DNA of 64,000 bases from Desulfobacteraceae bacterium (GTDB taxonomy: Bacteria > Desulfobacterota > Desulfobacteria > Desulfobacterales > Desulfobacteraceae), in the NCBI GenBank assembly GCA_024225635.1, contig JAAEMK010000145.1:1-64000 (forward strand), given 5' to 3'. Of the stretch, positions 1 to 8,876 are shown in pieces (the stretch's first letter is position 1; every line of letters begins with the position of its first letter). The translations under genes were made by a program, and so were the position numbers. The notes under the pieces are model-generated. The model had not been told where the DNA came from. It did not search any database and saw nothing but the letters and a program-made list of their open reading frames with translations.

Positions 1-10
1 AATAGCACGC

Positions 11-676
11 CTACTTTTTCTTAAAGGCGATGCGCTCGCTTATCTTTGCCGCCCTTTCACTGTCCACAAAGGCAAGGATCTTGGCGGCAGAGGTTTCCCG
101 CATGCGGGAAAAGATCTGTTTTGCGACCTCAATATCCATCTTATCCACGATGGCAGCCGCTTTTTTGGGTTTCATTCCCGAATACATCTTTACCAGGCGG
201 TTCATCTTGGCATCAAACTCCGCCTGCTTTTTTATCTCCTGCTCGGTCTTTTTCTGTTCAAGCCGGGCGAAATCGGCATCTATCTGCTTCTTGAGCGCCT
301 CAAGCTTCCCAAGCTTTTCGTCGATCTCCTCCTTGAACGTATCAAGCCGTTTCTTTTCCTGGTCCAGTCGCTCCTGGTCCTTTGCAATGGCGGCCCGTTT
401 CTCCTCCAGCCCATCCAGGACAACCTTTGCGGGGTCCGGGCATTCGGGGCAGGGAGCCTTTTCAGCCTTGGCATCCCCGGTCGCCTTTTCGCCCTCCCCA
501 TCCCCCTTTGCCGCAGCTTCCTTTTCCTGGTTTTCATCCTGGGCAAACGCCAGGCCGGCCGGAAAAAACAAGGTCTTGTAGGAGGAGGTCACCCACGCCG
601 TTTTCCAGGAAATCAATGAAACAACAAACAGCAGGACACACACAACAACTGTTCTGGCTACTTTAGCGGATGGCAT
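11..676 (-). CDS. MotE-like flagellar protein (MgtE_N-like C-terminal domain)
   Basis: A 221-residue protein with one N-terminal membrane segment (about residues 8-25). An acidic Lys/Glu-rich linker with a CPECP motif follows, then a long coiled coil (about 90-155) and a C-terminal helical region containing MYSGMKPKKAAAIVDKMD. That ending is typical of the MgtE intracellular N-domain found in MotE-type proteins. It is the last gene of the flgB-to-fliJ series and overlaps fliJ by 14 bases. In alphaproteobacteria MotE helps fold and stabilise a periplasmic motility protein; in delta-type fli operons its role is less clear. Placement in the flagellar assembly or motor group is inferred from context and domain order. 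Confidence 0.72.
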   Translation of the reverse strand: MPSAKVARTVVVCVLLFVVSLISWKTAWVTSSYKTLFFPAGLAFAQDENQEKEAAAKGDGEGEKATGDAKAEKAPCPECPDPAKVVLDGLEEKRAAIAKDQERLDQEKKRLDTFKEEIDEKLGKLEALKKQIDADFARLEQKKTEQEIKKQAEFDAKMNRLVKMYSGMKPKKAAAIVDKMDIEVAKQIFSRMRETSAAKILAFVDSERAAKISERIAFKKK

Positions 677-1121
677 CGGTTATCTCCCTTGCTTTTTTCA
701 ATGAAGAGATCTCGTCGGACGCGTTCTGCTCGGCCTTGAGAAACTCTCCCAGATATTCACTCTTTTTTCTGTCTTTCAGGCGCTCAAGCACCTTTTTGTC
801 CACGCTCTTCCGGGTAAGGGCGGTCTGCTTCTCCCCAAGCACGGTTTCAAGCCCTGCTTTCCGCTTTATCTCCCGCGCCCTGTCACCGTCCACACTGTCC
901 AGGTAATCGGCATGGCTTTTGAATTCAACAGCCCTGATTCCCCCTGTCACCGCCCGGTCCAGGGCTGCCGAACCCCGTGAAAACTCAACTTTCAGTTCCC
1001 GAATGCGCATCTCGGACTCCTGGACATTCTTGTAGGCCTGGGCCATCTCCTGCTGGGCCAAAAGTTCCAGGTACCGCCGGTACTTCAGGAGGGCCTCGAG
1101 CTTAAAGCTGAACCGTTTCAT
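663..1121 (-). CDS. fliJ: Flagellar export chaperone/stalk protein FliJ
   Basis: A 152-residue, almost entirely helical, charged protein starting MKRFSFKLEALLKYR, the usual FliJ opening. It sits directly after fliI with a 4-base overlap. FliJ forms the central coiled-coil stalk that projects into the FliI hexamer at the base of the flagellar type III export apparatus and links it to FlhA. Length (about 150) and operon position are normal for the family. The sequence is poorly conserved in general, so the call rests on the N-terminus, the helical composition and the neighbours. Confidence 0.88.
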   Translation of the reverse strand: MKRFSFKLEALLKYRRYLELLAQQEMAQAYKNVQESEMRIRELKVEFSRGSAALDRAVTGGIRAVEFKSHADYLDSVDGDRAREIKRKAGLETVLGEKQTALTRKSVDKKVLERLKDRKKSEYLGEFLKAEQNASDEISSLKKAREITDAIR

Positions 1122-2482
1122 GACCTGGCTCCGGCATTGGGTCCTGGGGCTTTTTCAGCCATAAGTTTCTTGAGCTCAGCCACGCCCATCTCCAGGGTGA
1201 CCCCCCGGCGCATGTCCTGGCGCAAAAAACGGTCGATTTTCGGCATGAGCCGCTTTGCCTCGTCGATCCGCGGATCAGACCCGTCCACATAGGCGCCGAT
1301 GGAGATCATATCCTCCGCGCCCCTGTAGGCGGCAATGATATCCACGGCCCGTCCCCGCACTGCCATGTGCTCGGGTTGGGACACGTCCCGCATCACCCTC
1401 GAGACACTGGCCAAGACATCAATGGCGGGATAATGGCCCTTGTTGGCAAGATCCCTTGAAAGAACGATGTGGCCGTCCACGATGGAGCGGACCGTATCAC
1501 CCACTGGATCGTTCATATCGTCACCCTCCACCAGTACCGTATAGATCCCGGTGATGGAGCCGCCCCCCTCCACATATCCGGCCCTTTCAAGCAGGATGGG
1601 AATCTGGACAAAAAACGAGGGGGTATATCCCCTGGAAGTGGGGGGCTCCCCTGCCGCAAGCCCCACGTCCCTGGAGGACATGGCGTACCGGGTGATGGAA
1701 TCCATGATCAGGAGCACGTTCTTGCCCTGATCCCTGAAATACTCGGCCAGGGTGGTCGAAAGGTAAGCGCCCCTCATCCTGACAAGGGGGGGGGAATCCG
1801 AAGTTGCGGCAACCACCACCGACCGGGAAAGTCCCTCCTCGCCCAGGGTGTCGGAGACAAAATCCTTGACCTCCCTGCCACGCTCCCCGATGAGGCCGAT
1901 GATGATGACATCCGCCGTGGTATGCTTAGTCATCATCCCCATGAGAACCGATTTACCGACACCGGACCCCGCCATGATGGCGACCCGTTGTCCCCGTCCC
2001 AGGGGAATCATGGTGTTGATGGCGCAGATGCCGACATCCAGGGGCTCTTTGATGGATTTCCTCTCCATGGGATTGATGGGCTTTCCATAGAGGGGATACT
2101 TCAGTGTGGAAGCAATGGGACCCTTGCCGTCAATGGGCTTTCCCATGCCGTCGATCACCCGGCCGAGAAAGGCGTCGCCCACGTCGGCCGCCGGCGCGTC
2201 GGCCAGGGGAATGATCCTGGAGCCGGGACTGATACCCCTCAGTTCCCCATAGGGCATCAACAGCACCTTCTCCTCCCTGAAACCGATCACCTCGGCCAGG
2301 ATCTCCCGGTTGTAATCGTTTCTGATGGCGCAAAGGCTGCCGATGCCAAGGCCCATGCCGTCGCCCTCGGCAACCAGGCCCACCACCTTCGAGATCCGGC
2401 CCTCGGGCCGCATGGTCGTACAGGCTTCCACGGCATTGAAGTATTTGTCCCACTCGATGGGTTTGGTTGAATCCGGGCTCAT
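1118..2482 (-). CDS. fliI: Flagellum-specific export ATPase FliI
   Basis: A 454-residue F1-beta-like ATPase. The Walker A motif AGSGVGKS is at residues 171-178, a Walker B-type stretch NVLLIMDSITRYA is near 260, and the family signature region SRGYTPSFFVQ follows. FliI energises and orders delivery of flagellar export substrates at the cytoplasmic face of the basal body, held by FliH and coupled by FliJ. The gene overlaps fliH at its start and fliJ at its end by 4 bases each, so translation is probably coupled. Length is normal and no key residue is missing. Confidence 0.97.
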   Translation of the reverse strand: MSPDSTKPIEWDKYFNAVEACTTMRPEGRISKVVGLVAEGDGMGLGIGSLCAIRNDYNREILAEVIGFREEKVLLMPYGELRGISPGSRIIPLADAPAADVGDAFLGRVIDGMGKPIDGKGPIASTLKYPLYGKPINPMERKSIKEPLDVGICAINTMIPLGRGQRVAIMAGSGVGKSVLMGMMTKHTTADVIIIGLIGERGREVKDFVSDTLGEEGLSRSVVVAATSDSPPLVRMRGAYLSTTLAEYFRDQGKNVLLIMDSITRYAMSSRDVGLAAGEPPTSRGYTPSFFVQIPILLERAGYVEGGGSITGIYTVLVEGDDMNDPVGDTVRSIVDGHIVLSRDLANKGHYPAIDVLASVSRVMRDVSQPEHMAVRGRAVDIIAAYRGAEDMISIGAYVDGSDPRIDEAKRLMPKIDRFLRQDMRRGVTLEMGVAELKKLMAEKAPGPNAGARS

Positions 2483-3471
2483 CGGTCCCCCTGGGCTGCA
2501 ATTGCGTCAAACACGGCCTGAAGCCGGGTTTCCACATCGGTTTCAATCCTGGCCGTGGCACTCTCTATCCTGCACCCCCCCCGGTTCACCCCGGAATTAG
2601 CGACAACGGATATCGAGGCAAGGCTCTTTACTCTTTCAAAAAATTCCTCTTTGATCATCTCGATGTACTCGTAATCCTCTTCAGATACGTGAAGAACGAT
2701 CTCTTCGGGTTCAGGCAATTGCTCGAGGGCACTGATGATGGAGTCCCTGACAACGCCCTTGTCAGTCTTTACCTTTGCCTGGACCACTTTTTCAGCGATT
2801 CTCGAAACAAGGGATATCATCTTGCCTTCGTACCGTTTCACCAGGTTTTCCCAGGTGCCTTCGGTTTTCACCAGGATGGTTTCAAGGGAAGAAAGCAGTT
2901 CGGCGGCCTGCTGGTCCCCGAGTTCCCGGGCTTCCTTTTTTCCTTGCTCCGCCCCGGCTTCATATCCTTCCTGCTGTCCCTTTTCCAGGCCCTGTTCTTC
3001 CCCCTCCTTCAGTCCCTGCTCAACCCCCTGGTCATACCCGTCCTTGCGGCCCTTTTCAAAGCCCTGGTCATACCCCTCTTTTCTTGCCTGTTCGGCGATC
3101 CGGTCCAGCTCGGCATCCCGGGCATCCGCTTCAAGGGCTTCCTCCGTCATTCCGGGTTCCGGCTCGGCCGGGACATGGGCTTCCGGCTCCGCCTCTTTGC
3201 CGCTCTCATCGAACAGGGGCGCAAACCGATCCTCCCGGGAGAGGACCTTTTTTTCCGGTTCACCATCAAGTTCGCACAAGCGCTTGAAAAGATCTCCTTC
3301 GGCCATCCCCGGCTCATCATACAACACCTTGAACAGGGAGAAATCGGGTTTTCCCTTCTCGGCTCTCCGGGACTCCTCCTCGCCAACCACCTCAACCGAG
3401 GTGATGTCGAGGGGGGTCCACCCCTCCCGTTCCGTGGGGTGATCTGTTTTCTTATCAGACAAGGACATCAT
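2479..3471 (-). CDS. fliH: Flagellar assembly protein FliH
   Basis: FliH binds FliI and restrains and positions the export ATPase at the C-ring. The central part shows a long run of GxxxG-spaced repeats (for example EGYDQGFEKGRKDGYDQG), the hallmark of FliH helices, followed by the conserved C-terminal FliI/FliM-binding region. The frame is open upstream to a TTG at 3489, but an ATGATG pair at 3468-3471 follows the purine-rich GGAGGCAAAGGAAAGG stretch. I place the start at 3471, giving about 330 residues and an overlap of 17 bases with the fliG tail. The N-terminal 130 residues are acidic and look poorly conserved. Confidence 0.9.
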   Translation of the reverse strand: MMSLSDKKTDHPTEREGWTPLDITSVEVVGEEESRRAEKGKPDFSLFKVLYDEPGMAEGDLFKRLCELDGEPEKKVLSREDRFAPLFDESGKEAEPEAHVPAEPEPGMTEEALEADARDAELDRIAEQARKEGYDQGFEKGRKDGYDQGVEQGLKEGEEQGLEKGQQEGYEAGAEQGKKEARELGDQQAAELLSSLETILVKTEGTWENLVKRYEGKMISLVSRIAEKVVQAKVKTDKGVVRDSIISALEQLPEPEEIVLHVSEEDYEYIEMIKEEFFERVKSLASISVVANSGVNRGGCRIESATARIETDVETRLQAVFDAIAAQGDR

Positions 3472-4471
3472 CCTTTCCTTTGCCTCCAAGTGCTATGGTG
3501 CCGTCGGCCTCGAGTTCCTTGGCCGCACGAACAATCGACTGCTGTGCTTCTTCAACCTCAGCCAGCCGCACGGGGCCCATGGTATCCAGGTCATCCTTGA
3601 GCATCTCGCCCGCCCGCTGGGAGAGGTTGGAGAAGATCTTGTCCTTCATGTCATCCGTAGCGGTCTTAAGGGCATAGGTAAGCTGCTGGCCTTCGACCTT
3701 CTTCAGGATCTCCCTCATGGCACGGTCGTCAATGGCGACCATATCCTCAAAGACGAACATCATATTCCTGATATCATTGGCCATTTCGGCGCTGTCCTCC
3801 TCAACAAACTCCATGACGACATCTTCGGTGGCCTTGTCAACCCCGTTGATGATATCAACCAGCACCTGGAGACCGCCGGCCTTGCCGCCGGGACCTACGG
3901 CCCCGCTCAATTCGTTCTTGAGCGCCCTGTCCACATCCCGGACAACGTCCTCGGAGATCTGGCCCAGCCGCGCCACCCGCAAAGCGATATCCCCTTTTTT
4001 CTCATCCGGAACGTACATGAGAATCTCGGAGGCGATCTCAGAGGGCATATGGGCCAGCACCATGGCGATGGTCTGGGGATGTTCCCCCTCGATATAACCG
4101 GCCAGGGTGGCAACGTTGACGTCCCGGCTCCACACAAAGGGCAGGGCCCGCTTCCGGTTCTCCACATCCTTGAGTATCGCCTCGGCCTTGTCTCCCCCCA
4201 GGCTGCTTGCGAGCACATTCTTGAAAAAGGAATCACCCTCGATCACCATCTTGCTCTCTCCCTCGAACCGCTCGACAAAGTCCAGGGATACGGCCTCGAG
4301 CATCTCAGGAGAGATGTAATCAATCTTGGACATTTCAAAGGCGACCTCCCGGATCTCGCGATCACTCATTTTCCCCATGATCTTGGCCGCATACTCCTCG
4401 CCCATGACAAGCAGAAACACTGCTGCTTTCTCGGCTCCTGTCATTTTCTCCGGATTGATTGGCTCTGCCAT
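3455..4471 (-). CDS. fliG: Flagellar motor switch protein FliG
   Basis: A 338-residue switch-ring protein starting MAEPINPEKMTGAEKAAVFL. It contains the middle-domain EHPQTIAMVLAHM motif and the C-terminal torque-generating helix with alternating charged residues around MFVFEDMVAIDDRAMREIL. FliG joins the MS-ring (FliF) to the C-ring and interacts with MotA. It directly follows fliF, whose stop overlaps its start. Length and all three domains are normal. Confidence 0.97.
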   Translation of the reverse strand: MAEPINPEKMTGAEKAAVFLLVMGEEYAAKIMGKMSDREIREVAFEMSKIDYISPEMLEAVSLDFVERFEGESKMVIEGDSFFKNVLASSLGGDKAEAILKDVENRKRALPFVWSRDVNVATLAGYIEGEHPQTIAMVLAHMPSEIASEILMYVPDEKKGDIALRVARLGQISEDVVRDVDRALKNELSGAVGPGGKAGGLQVLVDIINGVDKATEDVVMEFVEEDSAEMANDIRNMMFVFEDMVAIDDRAMREILKKVEGQQLTYALKTATDDMKDKIFSNLSQRAGEMLKDDLDTMGPVRLAEVEEAQQSIVRAAKELEADGTIALGGKGKDDVLV

Positions 4472-6180
4472 CAGCTTTCCTCCTCTTCCATCTCACTTAA
4501 CCAGCCCTTGATAATATTGGCTGTTTTATCCACATCCCTCTTTGCGTAGTAGACCGCTTTTTCAGAGATCTTAAGGTTATCGATGTAGACCTGTCTTTCG
4601 GCAGGACTCATCTGATCGATAAACGTATCCCGGTCTACCTCGCTCATGGAGTCCAGATACTCTTTCTGCTGCTCGGCATCCATCTGAATGAAAGCGGGCT
4701 CCTCCTCGCCTGCTTCGAGCAGGGCAAGTTCTTCAGGTGAGGGAAGGGCTTCCTCATCAACCTTGGTGCGCAGATCCTGAACCGTCTTGAGAATGGGCCG
4801 TACCACCAGCAGGAAGAGCAGAAGCACCAGGAACAGATTGGCGATGGTCCTGCCATACTCCTTCTGGATCGCCCGCCATCCCTTGAGTTCCGGTTCAGGC
4901 ACCCCGATATCGTCAATGGAGGCAAACGGGAAGCTCTCCATGGAAACCTGGTCCTGACGCGCTTCATTAAAACCCATGGCCTTGACCACGATATCATTGA
5001 ACTGCTGCATCTCCTCCTGGGAGCGGGGCACATAGCTTCTGAGCCGGTTTCCGGTCTCATCGGTCTTGAACTCATACTTGCCGTCGATCACGGCGGCCAC
5101 CGAGAGGCGCGCAAGGACGGCCATGGGCTTAACCGTCTGCCGGGTTCTTCGGCTCAGCTCATAGTTGATGGTATCGTTCTTCTTATCAAGCATCTCCATG
5201 GTCTGACCGCGGCCGTCCCCCGGGGGAACAATGGGATTGACGCTCGAGGGTTCCCCATCAAGCACCTGTTTCTGGCCCTTTTCGGCCAGGATCTGCTTGC
5301 TCCTCACAAAGGTGGTCTCCCGCTCAAACGGGTCATAGATCTCTTCGTTGGTGTTGCTGGAGGAAAAATCCAGCTCAGCCGTAACCCTGACAATGGCCTT
5401 GTCCTTTCCCACGATCCTTTCGAGCATGGTCTGGATGCGCTCCGCCAGGGTCGTCTCATACCTCAACTTGTACTTGTACTGGGAATCGGCAAGATTTCTG
5501 GCCTCGATCCGAGCCTTCTCCTCTTCGGATTTTCCTTCAAAAAGGATTCTGCCGGTGGTGTCAACAATGGTCACAAGCTTTGGAGTGAGATCCTCCACGG
5601 CACTTGCCACCAGGTGCGCCACGGCCGCCACCTTGTCTTCGGAAAGGTCGGATTTCAGCTCCAGAAGGATGGAAGCAGACGGTTTCTTGGTCTCTTCCAC
5701 AAACACGGAGTCCTTGGGAAACACGATCATCACCCTTGCGTCCTTGACCTCCTCAAAGGCCCGGATCGTCCGTGCAAGCTCCCCCTGGACCGCCCGTTTC
5801 TTGTTGATCTTCTGGACAAATTCGGTGGTGCCGAAATCGGTCTTGTCAAAGATCTCATAGCCCACACCGGAGCCCTTGGGAATCCCGTCTCTTGCCAAGG
5901 CAAGCCGGACATCGTAGACCTGGGCCGCGGGGACCAGGATAACCGACCCTCCGGACTCAAGCCGATACGGGACCCTCGTCTCCTTGAGCTTTTCAACGAT
6001 GACGGCGGCATCCTCCTCATTCAGTCCTGTGTAGGCGGCCTTGTACTCAACCTTGTTTGCCCAGATGAACATGGCGGTAAATCCGCCAAGCATCAGGAGA
6101 ATGACCAACCCGATAAGGATTTTCCTCGTAAGGGGCATCTCTTTGTATATTTTGATTGTCTGCTCAACCACGGGATTCAT
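4471..6180 (-). CDS. fliF: Flagellar MS-ring protein FliF
   Basis: A 569-residue protein with an N-terminal membrane helix (about residues 20-42), a large periplasmic YscJ/FliF-type ring-building region (KVEYKAAYTGLNEEDAA, then LARTIRAFEEVKDARVMI), a second membrane helix near 445-465, and an acidic cytoplasmic tail that should bind FliG. It forms the membrane ring that is assembled first in the basal body. The gene sits between fliE and fliG, the usual order. Confidence 0.97.
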   Translation of the reverse strand: MNPVVEQTIKIYKEMPLTRKILIGLVILLMLGGFTAMFIWANKVEYKAAYTGLNEEDAAVIVEKLKETRVPYRLESGGSVILVPAAQVYDVRLALARDGIPKGSGVGYEIFDKTDFGTTEFVQKINKKRAVQGELARTIRAFEEVKDARVMIVFPKDSVFVEETKKPSASILLELKSDLSEDKVAAVAHLVASAVEDLTPKLVTIVDTTGRILFEGKSEEEKARIEARNLADSQYKYKLRYETTLAERIQTMLERIVGKDKAIVRVTAELDFSSSNTNEEIYDPFERETTFVRSKQILAEKGQKQVLDGEPSSVNPIVPPGDGRGQTMEMLDKKNDTINYELSRRTRQTVKPMAVLARLSVAAVIDGKYEFKTDETGNRLRSYVPRSQEEMQQFNDIVVKAMGFNEARQDQVSMESFPFASIDDIGVPEPELKGWRAIQKEYGRTIANLFLVLLLFLLVVRPILKTVQDLRTKVDEEALPSPEELALLEAGEEEPAFIQMDAEQQKEYLDSMSEVDRDTFIDQMSPAERQVYIDNLKISEKAVYYAKRDVDKTANIIKGWLSEMEEEES

Positions 6181-6193
6181 TGTTTACGCACCG

Positions 6194-6484
6194 CTATATC
6201 TGCATGTTGATTATAGTTTTGTAGGCTTCCATCACCTTACCCCTGACCTGGACCAGCAATCGCAAGGAGGTATCCGCCTTTCCAATATTCAGCATTCCCT
6301 CATGGATGCCCATCTCTCCCTGGATCACCTTTTCAATGGAGTCGTCCGCAACGTTCTGCTTTGAATTGACATCCTTGACCGCGGAGTTGAGCCGCTGAGA
6401 AAAAGAGGGATCCTGGCCCGTAAGTTTCTGGGCAATGGACTCTGTTTTCAGGGAAATCTTATCTGTGCCTGTTATGGGGTTCAT
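6194..6484 (-). CDS. fliE: Flagellar hook-basal body protein FliE
   Basis: A 96-residue protein with the conserved FliE end: VIQGEMGIHEGMLNIGKADTS, then VRGKVMEAYKTIINMQI. FliE is the adaptor between the MS-ring and the first rod protein and is exported through the flagellar type III apparatus. It lies between flgC and fliF with short gaps of 11 and 13 bases, as in most flgBC-fliEFGHIJ operons. Confidence 0.95.
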   Translation of the reverse strand: MNPITGTDKISLKTESIAQKLTGQDPSFSQRLNSAVKDVNSKQNVADDSIEKVIQGEMGIHEGMLNIGKADTSLRLLVQVRGKVMEAYKTIINMQI

Positions 6485-6495
6485 GGTATCCTATC

Positions 6496-6993
6496 CTATT
6501 TGCCCAGTTCAAGGGCTTTTAATATCATGCTCTTTGTGTTGTCGATGGCGGTGATACTCGCCTCGTAGGAGCGCTTTGCAACGACCATGTCCGCCACCTC
6601 GGTGAGGTGGTCCACATTGGGCATGGCCACGTACCCTGTGACCGGGTCGGCATCGGGATGGGCCGGGTTGTAAACCAGCCTGAAATCCTCCTGGGACTCC
6701 ACGATCTCATCCACGTTAACGCCGGTTCCCTCGTCCTCCCGGCCATTCGAACCGATCCGGATCTTGGAGAACTCGATATGGGCGATCTCATCCTCCTCCC
6801 GTTTCTTTTCGAGAACCGACTTGAAGTCACCGATCTCCTTACCCTTGAACACCACCATCTTTCTCCGGTAGGGACCGCCCTCGGCGGTCCGGGTGGTATC
6901 AACATTGGCAAGGTTCTCCGCGATCACGTTCATCTTGGTCCGGTGGGCGGAAAGCCCGGTTGCGCTGATCCGCATTGCATTTAATAGATCCAC
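6496..6993 (-). CDS. flgC: Proximal rod protein FlgC
   Basis: A 165-residue rod protein. It begins MDLLNAMRISATGLSAHRTKMNVIAENLANV, matching the N-terminal flagellar rod motif (ANxxT/D-type), and ends with the conserved helix MVVAKRSYEASITAIDNTKSMI. It overlaps the flgB stop by one base. FlgC builds the proximal rod of the basal body with FlgB, FlgF and FliE. Length is slightly above the usual 130-150. Confidence 0.96.
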   Translation of the reverse strand: MDLLNAMRISATGLSAHRTKMNVIAENLANVDTTRTAEGGPYRRKMVVFKGKEIGDFKSVLEKKREEDEIAHIEFSKIRIGSNGREDEGTGVNVDEIVESQEDFRLVYNPAHPDADPVTGYVAMPNVDHLTEVADMVVAKRSYEASITAIDNTKSMILKALELGK

Positions 6994-7403
6994 TATCGTC
7001 CTCCTTCCTGGATGGTGTGCCGAAGAATGGCCATCTTTCTCAACAACATTTCAGTGGTGGTTCGATACTTGATGTTGTTCTCCACAAGATTGCCCATCTC
7101 CGTATCGATGTTCACCGAATCAAGATGGTGAATATCGACATCTTCGCTGTTGCTGCCTTTCATGGAAAAGCGATCGGCATCCACGGCCGAAAGGTGCCTG
7201 GAATCGGTCTGGGACATCTTCCTGGGCTGACCTTCCCCCATCGCCCGCTTCAACGTCTTCTGAAAATCGAGGTCACTTGGCTTGTAGCCGATGGTGTCCA
7301 TATTAGCGATGTTACCGGTAATCAGATTATGGCGGCGTGCGGACACATCAAGGGAGTTGGAAAGCACCTCATAGGTTCTGTTAAACAATCTTGAATCGCT
7401 CAT
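6993..7403 (-). CDS. flgB: Proximal rod protein FlgB
   Basis: A 136-residue rod protein with the N-terminal motif SARRHNLITGNIANMDTIGYK and a C-terminal helix ending MLLRKMAILRHTIQEGGR. It is the first gene of the basal-body operon. A ribosome-binding site (AAGGAG) lies 8-10 bases before the ATG, and a near-consensus sigma-54 promoter lies at 7467-7482. FlgB forms the cell-proximal part of the rod. Confidence 0.95.
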   Translation of the reverse strand: MSDSRLFNRTYEVLSNSLDVSARRHNLITGNIANMDTIGYKPSDLDFQKTLKRAMGEGQPRKMSQTDSRHLSAVDADRFSMKGSNSEDVDIHHLDSVNIDTEMGNLVENNIKYRTTTEMLLRKMAILRHTIQEGGR

Positions 7404-7466
7404 AATGCTACGCTCCTTACAAACTCTTGTTTATCTACATTCTTTCAATCACTCAAGAACCAATAA

Positions 7467-7482
7467 AGCAACTTGTGTGCCA
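7467..7482 (-). promoter_or_regulatory. Sigma-54 (-24/-12) promoter of the flgB operon
   Basis: On the minus strand the sequence reads TGGCACACAAGTTGCT. This is GG-N10-GC spacing with all but one base of the TGGCACG-N4-TTGCW consensus. The expected start is near 7455, about 50 bases before flgB. It falls between the stop of the upstream sigma-54 activator gene (7490) and flgB (7403), exactly where an operon promoter is needed. Confidence 0.85.
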
Positions 7483-7489
7483 ATCTATT

Positions 7490-8857
7490 TTAAGCAACAG
7501 AGGTTTTTTTATATTCGTTGAGTTTGTTTCGCAGGGTTCGTACGCTGATGCCCAGGATTTTGGCGGCATGGGTCCGGTTTCCGTCGGTCTTGTCCAGGGT
7601 ATGAAAGATCATCTTCTCCTCCATCTCCTTTAATGGCGCAGGCTCCAGCCCGCAGGGGAATCCAGGGCTCTTCCCGCCGGCATCTTCCGGGAGTTCATCC
7701 CCTTCCACCATCAGGTCCCGGGGCTCTATAATTCCGTTGTCGGCAAGAAGGACCGCCCTATGAATAATATTTTCAAGTTCCCTGATATTTCCTGCAAATT
7801 GTTGACGGCAAAGCACCCCCAGGGCCTCCTTTGTCATTCCCTTGACATCCCTTGCGTCAAGAATTCTGTACTTTTCGATGAAAAATTGGCAGAGGGGCGC
7901 AAGATCCCCCAAACGGTCGCGCAGGGGAGGGACGGTCAGGGGAATGGTGTTAAGCCGGTAGTAGAGATCTTCCCTGAACTCGCCCTTGGAGATGCTCTCC
8001 TTGACGTCCCGGTTGGTGGTCGCAACCACCCGGACATCCACGGGCACCGGCTCCACGCCCCCCACCCGGTCAACGGTCTTCTCCTGGAGCACCCGCAAGA
8101 GCTTTGCCTGGAGATGAAACTGCATCTCGGTGATCTCGTCAAGGAACAGGGTCCCGTTGCTGGCAAGCTCGAACTTCCCAAGTTTTCTTGCCAGGGCGCC
8201 GGTAAAGGCTCCTTTCTCATGGCCGAACAGCTCGCTTTCAAGAAGGGCTTCGGGAAGGGCAGCACAATTGACAGCCACAAAGGGCATATTTTTCCGGTTG
8301 CTCTTTTCATGGATGAACCGGGCAAACAGCTCCTTGCCGGTGCCGCTCTCTCCCTGGATCAGAACCGAGGCGCTGGAATCCGCCACCCGTTCCGCCAGAT
8401 TGAGAAGCCTGCCCATGCCGGGATCCCGGGTGATGATCGCCACGGGCGCCTTTTTTCGGGCCGATCGTTTCCGGGCCTGGCTCGTAGTTTTTTTTCCGGA
8501 CAGGATTCGCGTCGCGCAGAGTTTCAGCTGTTCCGGTTCAAGGGGCTTGACCATGAAATCGAACGCCCCCTCTTTCATGGCCTCAACGGCCTCCTCCACC
8601 TGGGGACGGGCCGAAACAAAAAGCAGCTCCGTGGCGGGACTCTTTGCCTTCACCTTTTGAATGAACCGGATAGGAAAAAAATGGGGGGTGTTAAAATCGG
8701 CAAGGATCATTTCAAAATCGCCCTTGGCGATGGCGGATTGGGCCTCCGCGCCGTCCAGGGCGATTTTCACGTCACATCCAAGGGATTCAAGAATCCCGGT
8801 ATACGCCATCCTCTCCCTGGGACTCTCCTCTATGATGAGGATCTGCTGACCTGGCAT
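7490..8857 (-). CDS. Sigma-54-dependent response regulator, FlrC-like
   Basis: An NtrC-type activator of 455 residues: N-terminal receiver (phosphoacceptor Asp in MILADFNTP, Lys in FMVKPL), AAA+ domain with GESGTGKE and the sigma-54 contact loop GAFTGA, and a C-terminal Fis-type helix-turn-helix (HAAKILGISVRTLRNKL). The acidic pocket is EE rather than DD. The frame opens with a TTG 9 bases further up, but the ATG at 8857 has AAGG 8 bases before it. It lies between the TPR gene and flgB, both preceded by sigma-54 promoters, so it probably activates the class of flagellar genes that FlrC/FlgR controls elsewhere. Confidence 0.88.
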   Translation of the reverse strand: MPGQQILIIEESPRERMAYTGILESLGCDVKIALDGAEAQSAIAKGDFEMILADFNTPHFFPIRFIQKVKAKSPATELLFVSARPQVEEAVEAMKEGAFDFMVKPLEPEQLKLCATRILSGKKTTSQARKRSARKKAPVAIITRDPGMGRLLNLAERVADSSASVLIQGESGTGKELFARFIHEKSNRKNMPFVAVNCAALPEALLESELFGHEKGAFTGALARKLGKFELASNGTLFLDEITEMQFHLQAKLLRVLQEKTVDRVGGVEPVPVDVRVVATTNRDVKESISKGEFREDLYYRLNTIPLTVPPLRDRLGDLAPLCQFFIEKYRILDARDVKGMTKEALGVLCRQQFAGNIRELENIIHRAVLLADNGIIEPRDLMVEGDELPEDAGGKSPGFPCGLEPAPLKEMEEKMIFHTLDKTDGNRTHAAKILGISVRTLRNKLNEYKKTSVA

Positions 8858-8876
8858 AACAAACAACCTTTAACCG

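Noticed and set aside
1469-3600. Long plus-strand open frames opposite fliI and fliH (333 and 377 codons)
   Set aside because: They have no recognisable domains and mirror the codon bias of well-supported flagellar genes on the other strand.
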